Below, piece after piece: positions 61,890 to 64,000 of a DNA stretch of 64,000 nt. Made by a program: the position numbers and the translations under genes. The stretch's first letter is position 1, and each line of letters opens with the position of its first letter. The DNA is from Lineus longissimus (taxonomy: Eukaryota > Nemertea > Pilidiophora > Heteronemertea > Lineidae), in assembly GCF_910592395.1 (NCBI RefSeq), contig NC_088326.1, forward strand, positions 315,001 to 379,000, read 5' to 3'. The notes beneath the pieces are model-generated. The model made no database searches. It was not told the DNA's origin and saw nothing but the letters and a program-made list of their open reading frames with translations.

Positions 61890-64000
61890 TCTGAATCAAT
61901 TACCACTGGTCACCAGTTGCTCTTCAGTGTTTTTTTTTTCTTTTCAAAGTCTTTTTAGATGTTGATTTTGTTTTAGTTGTGTGAATACCCAGGAGTAAAA
62001 ATGTATAGCGAAGTTCGAAAAAACAAACAAACTGAGTTTGTTGTAATTCTGTTTTTTATAAATTATTTATTTTTACACTGTACAGCGGTCAGACAGACAT
62101 TGTTTATTTTGTGTGGCCAGATGTTAACATAAAGCCACACTCTTTAGAATTAAAATGTCTCGAGTTAGTACTGAAACCAACAAATATTCCGGTCTCTTTC
62201 TGCGATTTGCAAAAATTTCAAAATAGAATTTTCAAAATTTTTTATTATTTTTATCGTGGCACATTACGAAATCTTAGTTTTTCCAATCAAAATCGCAGAA
62301 ATGGAATGGCCATGGAAATTTGCCAGTGAACAGTTCATCTTCAGGACATTTTGATAGTGAAATACTGCAAAAATAATTCATCTTTATTACAGAAAATATG
62401 CATCTATTCTGCAATTTACATATTGCTATACAATATCATATCCAATAGAAATGCACAAGTACATGCAGACTATGACCCTTATTAGGGTGCTATGAAGCCG
62501 GAATATCATTTTAGAAATGACAAGTTTCAAGGCAAAATTCTGGCACGATGAATTCAAATGGACTCGTGAAAATATTTGGTATTTTTAAGTCGCTGGCCAT
62601 TCACAATATCGATATGTCAAATTAGGATGTCGGGTAACTGAGAATAGAGTCGCACAGAAACAAGACAGGTGAAAATAAATATGTGAATCTCAGGTTGGTC
62701 TTGCAAATTAAGTAAGACAGTTTACTCATAGATCCAAATAGGTTCATCGCCGTGTGATAACATCGCTCAAATTCAAAACAAACCAGAACAAAAGCGCAAG
62801 TATAGTTTCCCGCATTATTGTAAAGTATTGCTTAAATATCTGTTCTGTTGGACCTTACAAAATAACAAAGTATGCAACTCACTGCTTTGTACATGTAAAC
62901 AGAAATAAGAAGTTTAATAAATGAAAAATACACAAGCTGTGTCCAGTTTAAAAACTTGAGCATTCGTTGAAAAAGAAAACAGACGATTTGTTCGATATCA
63001 AGTCGGCAAGCCTTTCCACCGTTGGCCGTCGGTATCACATGAAGACAAGCGTTAATACTCTTATGTTTTATCGTGTTCTTTGTGCTTTATAACACCAGGG
63101 GGCACTCCAGAAACACGTTCAAGTATAAACATCGCACCTCGAATGTTGTTCTGGACCACCCTGTAGCGTTAACAGAATCAGGCTATAGCGACCAAGGTTT
63201 ATTTTAGCTACACCCTTGCGATGTTTGGTCTGATAACCATTACCTAACTAAGTACCAATTCCCATAGCAATGCACTACCCCGCTGTAGATCATTTCAACC
63301 AATATGTCCTCTTCAAATGCTTCTGGTGAACAAGTTTATACAATCCTGTTTCCTATACATTTCAATATTTACATTTTTCTCTGTACACTATACATATATA
63401 TGTTTCTGCAAAAATATACATTTGGAATTAAAGCTAAGGCACATGCCTATACCGTGGATATGTTTGCTGTGTTGCTAGGCAACTGAAATAAACAAAAGAG
63501 CATCTAATCAACTGAGATGATCACCTGATCGCCTGCAAGATGTTTTGGTCAGAAAATCAAAAATCATTCTGCACAGAACGGTTTAAGGACATACAAGGCC
63601 AAGATATACCAAAGAGGGTTCAGTACTCCTAAACGTTAATATGTTTTGAACACAGAATTACCTGAAACTACCAAATGCAAACTTAAGAAACGCGAAATGA
63701 GTTCCAAGAAATTTCTCAGTGAATATTAAGTTTTCTGGAATTAAGAAACGAAATCTCAGATCCTGCTAACACCTTTGGAACAGCACCATGTAATGTAAAG
63801 GTAATCCCAAGAATTTTCTCTTTTTGGCCTAAAAAGAGCATTATCTTTTAGACAATATACAGATCACAATAATTTTCAAATCTTCCACAAAGTTAAAGGT
63901 GAAGGTTCATTTTGATCATCAGAAACAAAATTCAGAACCAATAAACTTTCCCACTCAGCACATCAGATCAGATGTTAGAATTCAAGGTCATACCGTGACC
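61890..64000. other. Right-hand interval without a supported gene
   Basis: A/T-rich sequence with short frames only. A palindromic RFX-like site lies at 63471-63483. The piece at 62040-62080 has a TTATTTATTTTT run. No exon joins were found. Confidence 0.5.
63471..63483. promoter_or_regulatory. RFX X-box-like palindrome
   Basis: GTTGCTAGGCAAC is a 13-bp inverted repeat close to the X-box consensus (GTNRCC, 0-3 bases, RGYAAC) bound by RFX factors in promoters of ciliary genes. No gene start is visible beside it within the window. Confidence 0.35.

Overview
This is animal nuclear DNA. Every well-supported gene is split by short GT-AG introns (mostly about 80-700 bp), reading frames join only across splice sites, and the proteins are metazoan families (TTC39, Gemin7, PDCD2L, FKBP11, MTCL/SOGA, eEF1A, MYND, sushi). 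Short introns, tRNA- and 5S-related SINE-like pieces and several tandem arrays suggest a marine invertebrate (non-vertebrate deuterostome or spiralian). I cannot name the phylum from sequence alone. All exon models below were built by hand from splice signals and frame; none has transcript support here.

Layout. 1-231 (-): edge-truncated candidate exon with a membrane helix. 446-4750 (-): TTC39-family gene, 12 exons. 5643-5924 (+): GEMIN7 homologue, head-to-head with TTC39. 6453-6524 (-): tRNA-Glu(TTC). 6943-9389 (+): PDCD2L, 6 exons. 10698-12586 (-): FKBP11, 6 exons. 12.9-19.7 kb: gene-poor. 19897-20409 (-): a 170-residue threefold-repeat (beta-trefoil-like) protein. 20.4-25.2 kb: gene-poor, with a 5S-rRNA-related SINE. 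25251-44203 (+): MTCL/SOGA-family coiled-coil gene, 23 coding exons, about 2770 residues, which dominates the window. 47615-49449 (-): secreted Cys-rich protein with two sushi domains and a GPI-type tail. 50551-52245 (+): unknown coiled-coil protein. 53971-56312 (+): complete but strongly diverged eEF1A paralogue of 462 residues. 56.5-59.6 kb: three tandem-repeat arrays (23, 62 and 35 bp). 59770-61512 (+): tandem-MYND protein. 61.5-64 kb: no gene seen.

The genes do not form a pathway. Several are housekeeping (snRNP assembly, 40S maturation, ER folding). The less ordinary content is the diverged eEF1A paralogue, the enlarged MTCL protein with an N-terminal Cys/His motif that recalls M-RIP, the three-repeat trefoil-like protein, the GPI-anchored sushi protein, the tandem-MYND protein, and the cluster of minisatellites between the eEF1A-like and MYND genes.
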